Source: JABDJZ01 sp047619685 (GTDB lineage Bacteria > Bacteroidota > Rhodothermia > Rhodothermales > UBA10348). From it: DNA of 64,000 bases. Shown here one piece after another: positions 12,534 to 20,047 of this stretch (position 1 is its first letter; each line of letters opens with the position of its first letter). The stretch lies in NCBI GenBank assembly GCA_047619685.1, contig JBLHLC010000011.1, forward strand, positions 1 through 64,000, written 5' to 3'. The position numbers were made by a program, and so were the translations under genes. Under the pieces are notes generated by a model that was not told the DNA's origin, searched no databases, and worked only from the letters and a program-made list of their open reading frames with translations.

Positions 12534-12979
12534 GGATCCTGGTCTGCAGAGACAGAAAACTCCAAACGGTGACAGCTTTCGCCGTCCCGGTGGTAATGCA
12601 TGTACTCGGTGGCCGCGTCAAGTATGAGAAGCCCCATGCCCCTTTCGGGCAGCGTGGGAAGTGAATCGCGCTTTTCCTGGAGGTGATCACCCAGGTCGAA
12701 ACCGTCGGAGTTGTCAACAATCACGCATCGTACCCGCTTGCCGTTTGGCTTGATGTCCATTCGGATTTCGGGAGTCCGACCGCCGAAGTGGGCATGTTGA
12801 ACCAAATTGGCCAACCACTCGTGCACGGCCAGCTTCATCAGCATGACCTTGTCCTCGTCAAACGCTGGCGAGAAGATTCCACTGTTCCCCCAATGGTCGA
12901 ACAGGACGTGAACCTCGTCGATTATCCGCTCGAGGTCGCCGAAATGCTGGCGGGTAGAATTCACGTTACTCCAGGGCAA
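12512..12979 (-). CDS. Anti-sigma factor kinase, RsbW-like (GHKL ATPase)
   Basis: The 155-residue protein is a single HATPase_c domain with N box HEWLANLVQHA, G1 box VDNSDGFD and G2 box PERGMGLLIL. RsbW-type kinases hold a sigma factor (or another partner) and phosphorylate a STAS protein on Ser. It lies between the STAS gene (16 nt upstream) and the receiver-PP2C gene (22-nt overlap). The target sigma factor is not encoded next to it. The PP2C homologue suggests control by dephosphorylation of the STAS partner. Confidence 0.9.
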   Translation of the reverse strand: MPWSNVNSTRQHFGDLERIIDEVHVLFDHWGNSGIFSPAFDEDKVMLMKLAVHEWLANLVQHAHFGGRTPEIRMDIKPNGKRVRCVIVDNSDGFDLGDHLQEKRDSLPTLPERGMGLLILDAATEYMHYHRDGESCHRLEFSVSADQDPWLNIPF

Positions 12980-12995
12980 GCGATAGTCTGGCGGA

Positions 12996-13349
12996 TTACT
13001 TGACTGCCTCGCGCGCGGCGTCGAGAGAGGGGAACTGGCGGAAGACCTTGTAGGTCCGCGTCAGCTGTACCACTACCTGAACCGGGCGAGAGACCGCGGC
13101 GAAGACCACTTGGCCATCGAGCGGGGATACCTGTCGGTAAAGCGAGAAAATTGAACCTAAGCCGGTGGAATCGAGTATTCCCGTTTCGGAAAAGTCCAAT
13201 ACAAAATTGCGGACGCCCGCGCGAACCTGCTCCTGGCAGGCTGCTTTAAAATCGGACGCGTTCCTGAAATCGAGAGCCTTGCCGACGTGAACGACGACTG
13301 TCTGTTGATTCCAGGATTCCACCGTGAAGTTCATCGAGGAGACTTGCAT
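12996..13349 (-). CDS. STAS-domain anti-anti-sigma factor (SpoIIAA/RsbV-like)
   Basis: The 117-residue STAS protein has the typical core FVLDFSETGILDSTGLGS, in which Ser61 of DSTGLG is the likely phosphorylation site of the RsbW-like kinase encoded just downstream. When unphosphorylated it should bind that kinase and release its partner. It is the first gene of a three-gene minus-strand partner-switching operon. Start ATG at 13349 (MQVSSMNF). Confidence 0.9.
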   Translation of the reverse strand: MQVSSMNFTVESWNQQTVVVHVGKALDFRNASDFKAACQEQVRAGVRNFVLDFSETGILDSTGLGSIFSLYRQVSPLDGQVVFAAVSRPVQVVVQLTRTYKVFRQFPSLDAAREAVK

Positions 13350-13373
13350 GGCCGGATCTGTCTAGTTGTGTAC

Positions 13374-13403
13374 ATAATCACTGGCTCGTAGTATCGGCGT
13401 CAA
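13374..13403 (-). promoter_or_regulatory. Candidate promoter of the partner-switching operon
   Basis: On the minus strand TTGACG (13403-13398) and GATTAT (13379-13374) are 18 nt apart, a sigma70-like arrangement about 25 nt upstream of the STAS start. The -10 match is modest. Confidence 0.3.
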
Positions 13404-13490
13404 TCCGAGGGGCTAAAGGTGTTTAATGCCTCTAATAATCCCCCGCACTGAAGTGCTCCTGCTACGGGCGGTGTGTCTTCAGGTCCGTAC

Positions 13491-14204
13491 ATGAATCACG
13501 CCATTATACGCAAGGTGCCAGCGATTCGTTCTTTGTCTGCGATAACCATTGAAGCTTCTGCCGGGACCGCGGGCGCTGTTTTCGGCCTGGTTTGGGCGTT
13601 TGGGATTGATCCAGGCACCCATCCGACAAAACTGAACGATCTCATCGCCCAGTTGGTGGCGGGCAGGGCCGAAGGCCTCGGTGAGGAAGAAGATGCCGTT
13701 CGAAGGGCATCAAGGGACATCCTCCGGTTTGGCAGGTACAAGCCAACCGGACGAGGTAAGCCAGCCAGCGAGTATTTGCTCAGGGCGGCCTCCGAAGGTG
13801 ACTTCCCCCGCATATCGCCGCCCGTGGACATCTGCAATTACATAAGCCTCCGGCATTTGGTGCCAGCATCGGTCTGGGACCTGGACCTGGCGGGCGTGTC
13901 TTATACCATCAGGCGGGGCCGCGCCGGAGAGTCCTACGTCTTCAACGCAGGTGGTCAGGAAATCGGTCTGGAAGACCTGTTGCTGGTGAGTCGGGAGCCC
14001 GCGGACATCCCCGCAGTCAACCCCGTAAAGGACTCTCACGCCACAAAAACTCACGCGGAGACCAGAAACCTCGCGGGCGTGGTGTACATGCCCGAGCACG
14101 CCGGCGTGGATGCCGCATCTATCTGCGAGGAGTTTGCCGCACTTCTGGGCGGCTGTGGATCAAACCCGGAAACTGGCTTTCGAGTCATACCCGGGCGTTC
14201 ATGA
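13491..14204 (+). CDS. B3/4 domain protein (PheRS beta-like editing-domain homologue)
   Basis: The 237-residue cytosolic protein matches stand-alone B3/B4 proteins related to the editing module of phenylalanyl-tRNA synthetase beta. The central PPVDICNYISLRHLVPAS is the family hallmark, and an upstream basic segment (RFGRYKPTGRGKPASEYLL) is also typical. The role in isolation is not established; tRNA proofreading is a guess. The ATG at 13491 is preferred to a GTG at 13473. The stop overlaps the lptC start (ATGA), so it is probably the first gene of the Lpt operon, an unusual position. Confidence 0.8.
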   Translation: MNHAIIRKVPAIRSLSAITIEASAGTAGAVFGLVWAFGIDPGTHPTKLNDLIAQLVAGRAEGLGEEEDAVRRASRDILRFGRYKPTGRGKPASEYLLRAASEGDFPRISPPVDICNYISLRHLVPASVWDLDLAGVSYTIRRGRAGESYVFNAGGQEIGLEDLLLVSREPADIPAVNPVKDSHATKTHAETRNLAGVVYMPEHAGVDAASICEEFAALLGGCGSNPETGFRVIPGRS

Positions 14205-14770
14205 GCATGCGCTTCCCACTGCTCGCGTGGTTGCTGCTGGTGTTTCTGGTGGGCTGCGAGAGGCAGGTACCCCAGCCGACCGTGCTGTCTGTCCAGACGG
14301 AGGATGGTCCGGACCAGGAGAGTTGGGACCCGATCATGTTTATCAGCGAAGAAGGCCGATCACGGCTCCATCTCCGGGCCTCTTACATGGCGTACTACGA
14401 CCGGGGAGACAGTACCTACATGGTGCTTTCGGGGCTGGAAACAGGGGCTAGGGTGCACGTGGATATTTTCGATTCCGTCGGCGACTCCGCGGCGGTTGTC
14501 CTGGCCGACCGTGTGATCTACTTCGATCGTGAACGCAGATTGCAGGCGCGGGGGAACGTGATCGTGACGGCGCGGGAGGGGCGGCGCGTGGAGAGTGAGC
14601 AGCTGGACTGGAACGAGTTTGAGCGTTTGGTGACTACGCCGGGGTTCGCCCGCATTAATATGCCGGACCGCCAAATGCAGGGGTACGGCCTTCGGGCTGA
14701 TGAGGATCTCACCAACCTCAGCCTCCGCAACGTCACTGGCACGGTCCTCATCGACGAGGAAGACCAGTGA
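14201..14770 (+). CDS. lptC: LPS export protein LptC
   Basis: The 189-residue protein has an N-terminal hydrophobic segment with a lipobox-like LVGC (Cys19), then a beta-jellyroll region (RLHLRASYMAYYDRGD, AVVLADRVIYFDRERRLQARGNVIV) typical of LptC/LptA folds. LptC bridges the inner-membrane LptBFG transporter to the periplasmic LptA-like bridge. It is followed by the OstA-like gene through a GTGA overlap. An LptC with a lipid-anchor signal is common in Bacteroidota-like lineages, where E. coli uses a membrane helix. LptF/G are not in the window. Confidence 0.85.
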   Translation: MSMRFPLLAWLLLVFLVGCERQVPQPTVLSVQTEDGPDQESWDPIMFISEEGRSRLHLRASYMAYYDRGDSTYMVLSGLETGARVHVDIFDSVGDSAAVVLADRVIYFDRERRLQARGNVIVTAREGRRVESEQLDWNEFERLVTTPGFARINMPDRQMQGYGLRADEDLTNLSLRNVTGTVLIDEEDQ

Positions 14771-16167
14771 CGGGACGCCTCAGTATTCTGTGTGTGCTGG
14801 TGCTCCTGGCAAACACCGCCCGGCCGGCGGTCGGCCAGCAGCGACGAGTGGATATTGCAGCGGACTCCTCTTCCATCCGGGTGCTGGGAGGCCGGCAGGT
14901 GGTGGAGTTGTTCGATGTGGAACTGGAGCAGGACACCATCCGGCTCAGGGCCAGACACGGTATTGACTACGGAAACGGGGAGTACCTCTTCTCTCGAAAC
15001 GTTCGCATCATCGATGAGGCCGACACGCTGACGGCCGATCAGGTCCGTTATAATCGGGTCTCGAAGACGGGCAGGGCCAACGGCAGGGTTCGACTCGGGG
15101 ATGGAGAGGTCGTCGTAACGGCCCCGGAGGGAGACTTTGATCTGGATGCCAACCGGGCGGATTTCCGGGCGGGCGTTCGCATGGTGGACAGTGTCACGGT
15201 GCTGACAAGCCAAATCGGATCGTACTGGACGAAAGAGAAGAGGGCCGAATTTTTCGGCGAGGTCAGACTGGACTCGGACGACACCGATGTGCTGGCAGAC
15301 TCGCTGACCTATTTCCGGCAGGGCCAGCGGTCCGATGCCCGGGGCAACGTTCTTGTCGTTTGGCGCAAAGAAGGGGAGCAGACCTTCATCCTGGGGGATC
15401 GGGCCGTCAATGACGACAGTCTCGGGACGGGGGCTGCGTTCGGGAATGTGCTCATCGGCCGGGTCTCTACCGATTCCACGACAGCAAAAGCGGACACGCT
15501 GCTCATTCGCGCGGACCGCGTTTCTTCCCTTCGCACAGATGATGTTGACCAGACCATGGCCTCCGGCGGAGTCATCGTCTCCGATGCGGATTTATCCGCG
15601 CTGGCGGATTCCGTATTTCAGGAAACCGGGAGAGCCACGAACCGCACCCGGAGCCTCCTTTTCGGAGACCCTATTATTTGGGTAGACGAGTCACAGGTGA
15701 ATGGAGATAGCGTGCGCATTGCGGGGTCAGGCGGAAGGATAGACTCACTTCTGGTGGATGGCGTGGCCTACGTCGCGCAGCGCGACACGTTGATTGACAA
15801 GATTCAGCAGTTGAAGGGCAGGGGATTAATCGGTCTGTTCGAGAACGATTCACTCCGTGTGATGGAGGTTTCACCTAATGCTGAGGCGGTCTATTTCAAC
15901 CGCGATGACGAGGATCAGATTGCCGGTGCACTGCGGGTGACGGCCGATCGCATCCGGTTTTTATTCGCGCGCGGAGAGATATCGGACTTGAGAGTCTATC
16001 AAGACGTAGACGGTACGTACTTTCCCATCGAACTCATTCCCGAAGATCTTCGCCTGGATGGCGTGGTCTGGCGCCCCCAGGACAAACCTGACACCGAGCC
16101 ACTGCTGAGACGGCTCCGGGAAGCTCTGGTCCGATTTCGGGATAGGGAAGACGACCGCCGACAATAA
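14767..16167 (+). CDS. OstA-like periplasmic LPS transport protein
   Basis: The 466-residue secreted protein has a signal peptide (1 to about 23) and repeated OstA/LptA-type beta motifs (LEQDTIRLRARHGIDY, ADTLTADQVRYNR, VVTAPEGDFDLDANRADF). This size matches the long OstA-like proteins of Bacteroidota, which probably serve as an extended periplasmic LPS bridge. It starts with GTG overlapping the lptC stop, and its stop overlaps the next start as TAATG. It could be called LptA by role, but it is more than twice the E. coli length. Confidence 0.83.
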   Translation: MTGRLSILCVLVLLANTARPAVGQQRRVDIAADSSSIRVLGGRQVVELFDVELEQDTIRLRARHGIDYGNGEYLFSRNVRIIDEADTLTADQVRYNRVSKTGRANGRVRLGDGEVVVTAPEGDFDLDANRADFRAGVRMVDSVTVLTSQIGSYWTKEKRAEFFGEVRLDSDDTDVLADSLTYFRQGQRSDARGNVLVVWRKEGEQTFILGDRAVNDDSLGTGAAFGNVLIGRVSTDSTTAKADTLLIRADRVSSLRTDDVDQTMASGGVIVSDADLSALADSVFQETGRATNRTRSLLFGDPIIWVDESQVNGDSVRIAGSGGRIDSLLVDGVAYVAQRDTLIDKIQQLKGRGLIGLFENDSLRVMEVSPNAEAVYFNRDDEDQIAGALRVTADRIRFLFARGEISDLRVYQDVDGTYFPIELIPEDLRLDGVVWRPQDKPDTEPLLRRLREALVRFRDREDDRRQ

Positions 16168-17429
16168 TGCCGATTCAGGAGATTGAACAGGCCCTTGAGC
16201 GCTTCAAGGAGGGCGACCCGATGGGTGCCATCCCGGTGCTGGAAGAGGCGGTAAGGCAGATCCCGTCGTACCTGCTGGCCCATGTCATGCTCGCTCAGGC
16301 GTACGAGTCCACGCAGCAGGAGGAGAAGGCTGTTCGGTCGTGGCAGCGGGCGCACAGTCTGATTCCGAATTCACCCCTTCGGACCCCCATGGCTCCGATG
16401 GAGGAGGCGGATCCGGATTTTGCGGATTTCCTGGACCACCTGCAGAAGATCGACCGAGGGGTGTTGCCATCGGCCAATTCGACTGACCCGCCTGGGCATA
16501 CTCCAGTGAGGGAGGTCCCATCGCCAGAATTGGAGGGTCTGATTCCGCGCGGTAAAGGCGGATCGGTGGCCGTTCGTGGCTACGCGGTCAAGTCCATTTA
16601 TGGTAAGGCGCAGGCGTCCACCGCGGCAGCGGGTCAGGTAGTGATCGGAGACCCCCACGCGGAGCCGGTCTTCACAGGCGTACCGGGCGGGGCGATTTTG
16701 AGCGCTACAGATCTTGTCAAGCGGTACCGCAAACGCAGTGTGGTCAAGTCGATTTCTCTGGAGGTTCGGCAAGGCGAAATTGTCGGACTCCTGGGGCCGA
16801 ACGGCGCCGGTAAGACGACCACCTTTTACATGATCGTGGGATTGGTCGAACCGGATGCAGGAGCAGTGAGCCTGGATCTGACCAACCTGACCAAGCTGCC
16901 GATGTATGAACGCGCCCGGCGAGGCATCGGTTACCTGGCTCAGGAAGCCTCCATTTTCACGCAGTTGACGGTCGAGAAGAATCTCGAAGCCGTCCTTGAA
17001 TACCAGAAACTCTCGAAGGCTCAGCGGAAGCAGCGGGTCGACGAGTTGATTGCCGAGTTCGGACTCCACCGCGTCCGGAAATCCAAGGGGTATATGCTCT
17101 CCGGCGGCGAGCGGCGGCGGACAGAAATTGCACGAGCGTTGGCCACGAGGCCCAAGTTCTTTCTCCTGGATGAACCGTTTGCGGGTGTGGATCCTATCGC
17201 CGTGGAAGACATCCAGGCCGTTGTGGCCGGCCTGAAGGCTCGCGGAATCGGTGTGCTGATCACAGATCACAATGTCCACGAGACACTGGCCATTGTGGAC
17301 CGGGCGTACCTGCTTTACGAAGGCAAAATCCTGAAGCAAGGCACGGCAGAGGCGCTGGTTGCCGATGAAGAGGTGCGCCGGCGGTACTTGGGCGAGAGCT
17401 TTACGCTGCAACGGTACAAAAAGCCCTGA
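16167..17429 (+). CDS. lptB: LptB ABC-transporter ATPase with an N-terminal TPR extension
   Basis: The 420-residue protein has about 175 extra N-terminal residues. First come two TPR-like repeats (ALERFKEGDPMGAIPVLEEA and AHVMLAQAYESTQQEEKAV), then a Pro/Gly-rich linker. From about 180 it is a normal LptB: Walker A GPNGAGKTT (about 209), Q-loop YLAQEASIF, signature LSGGERRR (about 311), Walker B FFLLDEPFAGVDP. LptB powers extraction of LPS from the inner membrane with LptFG. A TTG near 16697, just before the ATPase domain, could also start a shorter LptB. The 1-nt TAATG overlap with the upstream gene supports the long form. Confidence 0.9.
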   Translation: MPIQEIEQALERFKEGDPMGAIPVLEEAVRQIPSYLLAHVMLAQAYESTQQEEKAVRSWQRAHSLIPNSPLRTPMAPMEEADPDFADFLDHLQKIDRGVLPSANSTDPPGHTPVREVPSPELEGLIPRGKGGSVAVRGYAVKSIYGKAQASTAAAGQVVIGDPHAEPVFTGVPGGAILSATDLVKRYRKRSVVKSISLEVRQGEIVGLLGPNGAGKTTTFYMIVGLVEPDAGAVSLDLTNLTKLPMYERARRGIGYLAQEASIFTQLTVEKNLEAVLEYQKLSKAQRKQRVDELIAEFGLHRVRKSKGYMLSGGERRRTEIARALATRPKFFLLDEPFAGVDPIAVEDIQAVVAGLKARGIGVLITDHNVHETLAIVDRAYLLYEGKILKQGTAEALVADEEVRRRYLGESFTLQRYKKP

Positions 17430-17506
17430 GGAACAGCCGTTCCTGCGGCGGGTCTGAACCAGCCTTTGCAGAACACGTATTCCGGCCCTCTCAACGATCG
17501 TTTTCC

Positions 17507-18790
17507 ATGTCCCCTTCCGGCAGTCTGTTTGAAGAGTATCAGTGGCGCGGCATGGTGTTCGACGCCACGCCCGGCCTTTCGGAGCTCATGGCCAAGGAGT
17601 TCATGACGGGCTACATAGGCTTCGATCCGACAGCGTCAAGTCTGCACATTGGCTCGCTTCTGCCCATTATGTGCCTGGCGCGCATGCAGCGATTTGGCCA
17701 CAGCCCGATTGCCATTGCAGGTGGCGGGACCGGGATGATTGGAGATCCCAGCGGCAAGACCAAGGAGCGTCAGCTGCTGAATGCGGAACAGGTCGAAGAG
17801 AACCTGGCCGGCATCAGGTCCCAGTTGGAGCCCCTTCTGGATTTCGAGACCAAGACAAATCCCGCCAGGATCGTCAACAACCTGGATTGGCTGGGCCAGC
17901 TGGGACTCATCGAATTCCTGAGGGACACCGGCAAGCACTTCACGGTGAACTACATGATGGCCAAGGAATCGGTGAAACGACGGTTGGCCTCGGACGATGG
18001 GATCTCCTACACGGAGTTCACCTACATGATGCTTCAGGCGTACGACTTCCTGAAGTTGAATGAGACCCTTGGGTGCAACCTCCAGATGGGAGGTAGTGAC
18101 CAGTGGGGCAATATTCTGGCGGGAGCCGATCTGATTCGCCGTGTGCGCGGGGAAAAGGCGCACGGGCTGGTGTTTCCCCTGGTCACGAATGCAGCGGGTA
18201 CCAAGTTCGGCAAGACAGAAAGCGGCACCGTTTGGCTGGCACCGGACCGGACATCGCCGTACAGGTTCTATCAGTTCTGGCTCAATACGGATGACGCCGA
18301 CGCCATCAACTATCTGAAGTATTTCACCTGGCTGGATCGCGGGCAAATTGAGGAGTTGGCGGTCGAACTCGAGGAGAGACCCGGCGGGCGCGCGGCGCAG
18401 CGCCGTCTGGCGAGCGAGGTGACCGACATGGTACACGGTCCATCGGCCCTGGCTGGTGCAGAAAAAGCGTCCAGCGTGTTGTTTGGGGGCGCCATGGAGG
18501 AGCTCTCCGCAAAGGAGCTGATGGACGTCTTTGAAGAGGCGCCGTCGTCCGAGTTTGCCCGCGATGCCTTCTCCGGAGAAGGAATGGGGTTCCTGGACCT
18601 GTTGGCAGATACGGGCCTGGCCGCGTCCAAGGGTGAGGCGCGCCGCCTGGTTCGCTCCGGCGGCATCTACATGAACAACAACCGGGTCTCAGACGAAGGT
18701 TTTGCGGTCCGGGCGGAGGACTGCATAGATGGTGTACTCCTGGTTCTCAGGAAGGGAAAGAAGAACTTCCGACTCGTCCAGCTGAGGTAA
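17507..18790 (+). CDS. tyrS: Tyrosyl-tRNA synthetase
   Basis: The 427-residue class Ic synthetase charges tRNA-Tyr. The HIGH-type motif is LHIGSL (about residue 46), and the tyrosine pocket contains YDFLKL and GGSDQWGN. The KMSKS-type loop is KFGKT, where the usual final Ser is Thr. The C-terminal S4 RNA-binding domain (about 360-427) includes SKGEARRLVRSGGIYMNN. It is followed after 3 nt by aroF. Confidence 0.96.
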   Translation: MSPSGSLFEEYQWRGMVFDATPGLSELMAKEFMTGYIGFDPTASSLHIGSLLPIMCLARMQRFGHSPIAIAGGGTGMIGDPSGKTKERQLLNAEQVEENLAGIRSQLEPLLDFETKTNPARIVNNLDWLGQLGLIEFLRDTGKHFTVNYMMAKESVKRRLASDDGISYTEFTYMMLQAYDFLKLNETLGCNLQMGGSDQWGNILAGADLIRRVRGEKAHGLVFPLVTNAAGTKFGKTESGTVWLAPDRTSPYRFYQFWLNTDDADAINYLKYFTWLDRGQIEELAVELEERPGGRAAQRRLASEVTDMVHGPSALAGAEKASSVLFGGAMEELSAKELMDVFEEAPSSEFARDAFSGEGMGFLDLLADTGLAASKGEARRLVRSGGIYMNNNRVSDEGFAVRAEDCIDGVLLVLRKGKKNFRLVQLR

Positions 18791-18793
18791 GTA

Positions 18794-19813
18794 ATGGTTG
18801 TAGTAATGGACGTAGCCGCCGAAGAGTCAGCGGTTCAGGCGGTGATCGAAAGGCTGAATCGTTATGGTTTTGATGTTCATCGCTCCAGCGGGGAGCAGCA
18901 AACGGTTCTGGGCGCGGTCGGTGTGAAGCCGGAGTTTGATACCAGGCACATATCCGTTTTGGGCGGTGTGTCCGCGGTTCACCGGGTTACCGAACCCTAC
19001 AAGTTTGCGAGCCGGGGCTGGAGCCGCGAGAATACGGTGGTACGCACCGCTGGGCGCGAAATCGGCTCTGGCGGAGTGCTGGTCATGGCCGGCCCTTGCG
19101 CAGTTGAGTCCGAAGAACAGATCCACGCATGCGCCGCCCATGTGGCGGCTCACGGTGCCGCCTTTCTGCGGGGCGGGGCATTCAAGCCGCGATCATCGCC
19201 CTACAGTTTCCAGGGGATGGGACAGGAAGGACTGAATCTGTTGCGGGAGGCCGCAGATGCCCATGGTCTGGGGGTGGTCACCGAGGTCATGGAATTGGGC
19301 CAAATCGAGCAGGTTGACAAGGCTGCCGACATGTTTCAGGTCGGGGCCAGGAATATGCAGAACTTCAACCTGCTCAAGGAGCTTGGGAAGACACGCAAAG
19401 CCGTTCTGTTGAAAAGAGGCATGTCTGCAACCATCAAAGAATGGCTGATGAGTGCGGAGTACCTCCTCTCCGAGGGCAATCCGAACGTGGTATTGTGCGA
19501 GCGAGGTATTCGCACCTTTGAGACCCACACCCGGAACACGCTGGATCTGTCGGCGGTGCCGGTCATAAAGGCCAAGAGCCACCTCCCTATCATTGTTGAT
19601 CCCAGTCACGGGGTGGGTATCCGGGACAAGGTGACCCCGCTGGCTTTGGCGGCCGTCGCCGTCGGATCCGATGGGCTCATGATCGAGGTGCATCCGGATC
19701 CGGAACAGGCCGTTTCCGACGGGCCGCAATCTCTGTATTTTGACCAGTTTGAATCTCTTATGGCGCAGGTAGTAGCGGTATCTGCCGCGGTGAATAAGCA
19801 CCTTGTGAGTTGA
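18794..19813 (+). CDS. aroF: 3-deoxy-7-phosphoheptulonate (DAHP) synthase
   Basis: The 339-residue enzyme condenses phosphoenolpyruvate and erythrose 4-phosphate in the first step of aromatic amino-acid synthesis. An N-terminal ferredoxin-like regulatory domain (1 to about 70) precedes the TIM barrel with MAGPCAVES, RGGAFKPRSSPYSFQG, VLLKRGMSATIKEW and IVDPSHGVG. This is the KDO8P-synthase-like (type I-beta) form found in Thermotoga and Bacillus. It lies 3 nt after tyrS, linking tyrosine use and synthesis. Confidence 0.95.
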   Translation: MVVVMDVAAEESAVQAVIERLNRYGFDVHRSSGEQQTVLGAVGVKPEFDTRHISVLGGVSAVHRVTEPYKFASRGWSRENTVVRTAGREIGSGGVLVMAGPCAVESEEQIHACAAHVAAHGAAFLRGGAFKPRSSPYSFQGMGQEGLNLLREAADAHGLGVVTEVMELGQIEQVDKAADMFQVGARNMQNFNLLKELGKTRKAVLLKRGMSATIKEWLMSAEYLLSEGNPNVVLCERGIRTFETHTRNTLDLSAVPVIKAKSHLPIIVDPSHGVGIRDKVTPLALAAVAVGSDGLMIEVHPDPEQAVSDGPQSLYFDQFESLMAQVVAVSAAVNKHLVS

Positions 19814-19929
19814 ACTAGAGGATCCCGTAACCGCGAAGTGGGCGTTGGTCGAAGCCGAGGGCGCGTTTGTCGAAGGTTGGGCTTTGAGATGCCTTGGCCT
19901 ATGTAACGTCCGAGCCATAACCGACGAGA

Positions 19930-19959
19930 TTTCGGCCATCGGGAGACCGATTAGTTTTG
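19930..19959 (+). promoter_or_regulatory. Candidate Bacteroidota-type promoter of glmS
   Basis: TTTC (19930-19933) and a perfect TAnnTTTG box, TAGTTTTG (19952-19959), are 18 nt apart. The implied leader to glmS is about 80 nt and carries a GGGTT/AACCC hairpin at 20016-20027. No glmS ribozyme is evident. Confidence 0.45.
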
Positions 19960-20047
19960 ATGGCCCCGAGATTGATTTTTTCTCGCGTAGTTCGATACCA
20001 GAGGGATAGGACCCGGGGTTTGAACCCACGCCAATACAGAGTTCAAC

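Noticed and set aside
17429..17444. AGGAAC-AGCC-GTTCCT hairpin after lptB as a terminator
   Set aside because: It is a short 6-bp stem overlapping the stop codon, without a T run.
20016..20027. T-arm-like GGGTT-TG-AACCC upstream of glmS, as a tRNA or tRNA remnant
   Set aside because: On the minus strand it would need its anticodon arm inside the glmS coding sequence, and no cloverleaf can be drawn.
19960..20047. glmS ribozyme in the glmS leader
   Set aside because: The leader is only about 80 nt and lacks the ribozyme core; the class is also mainly found in Firmicutes.
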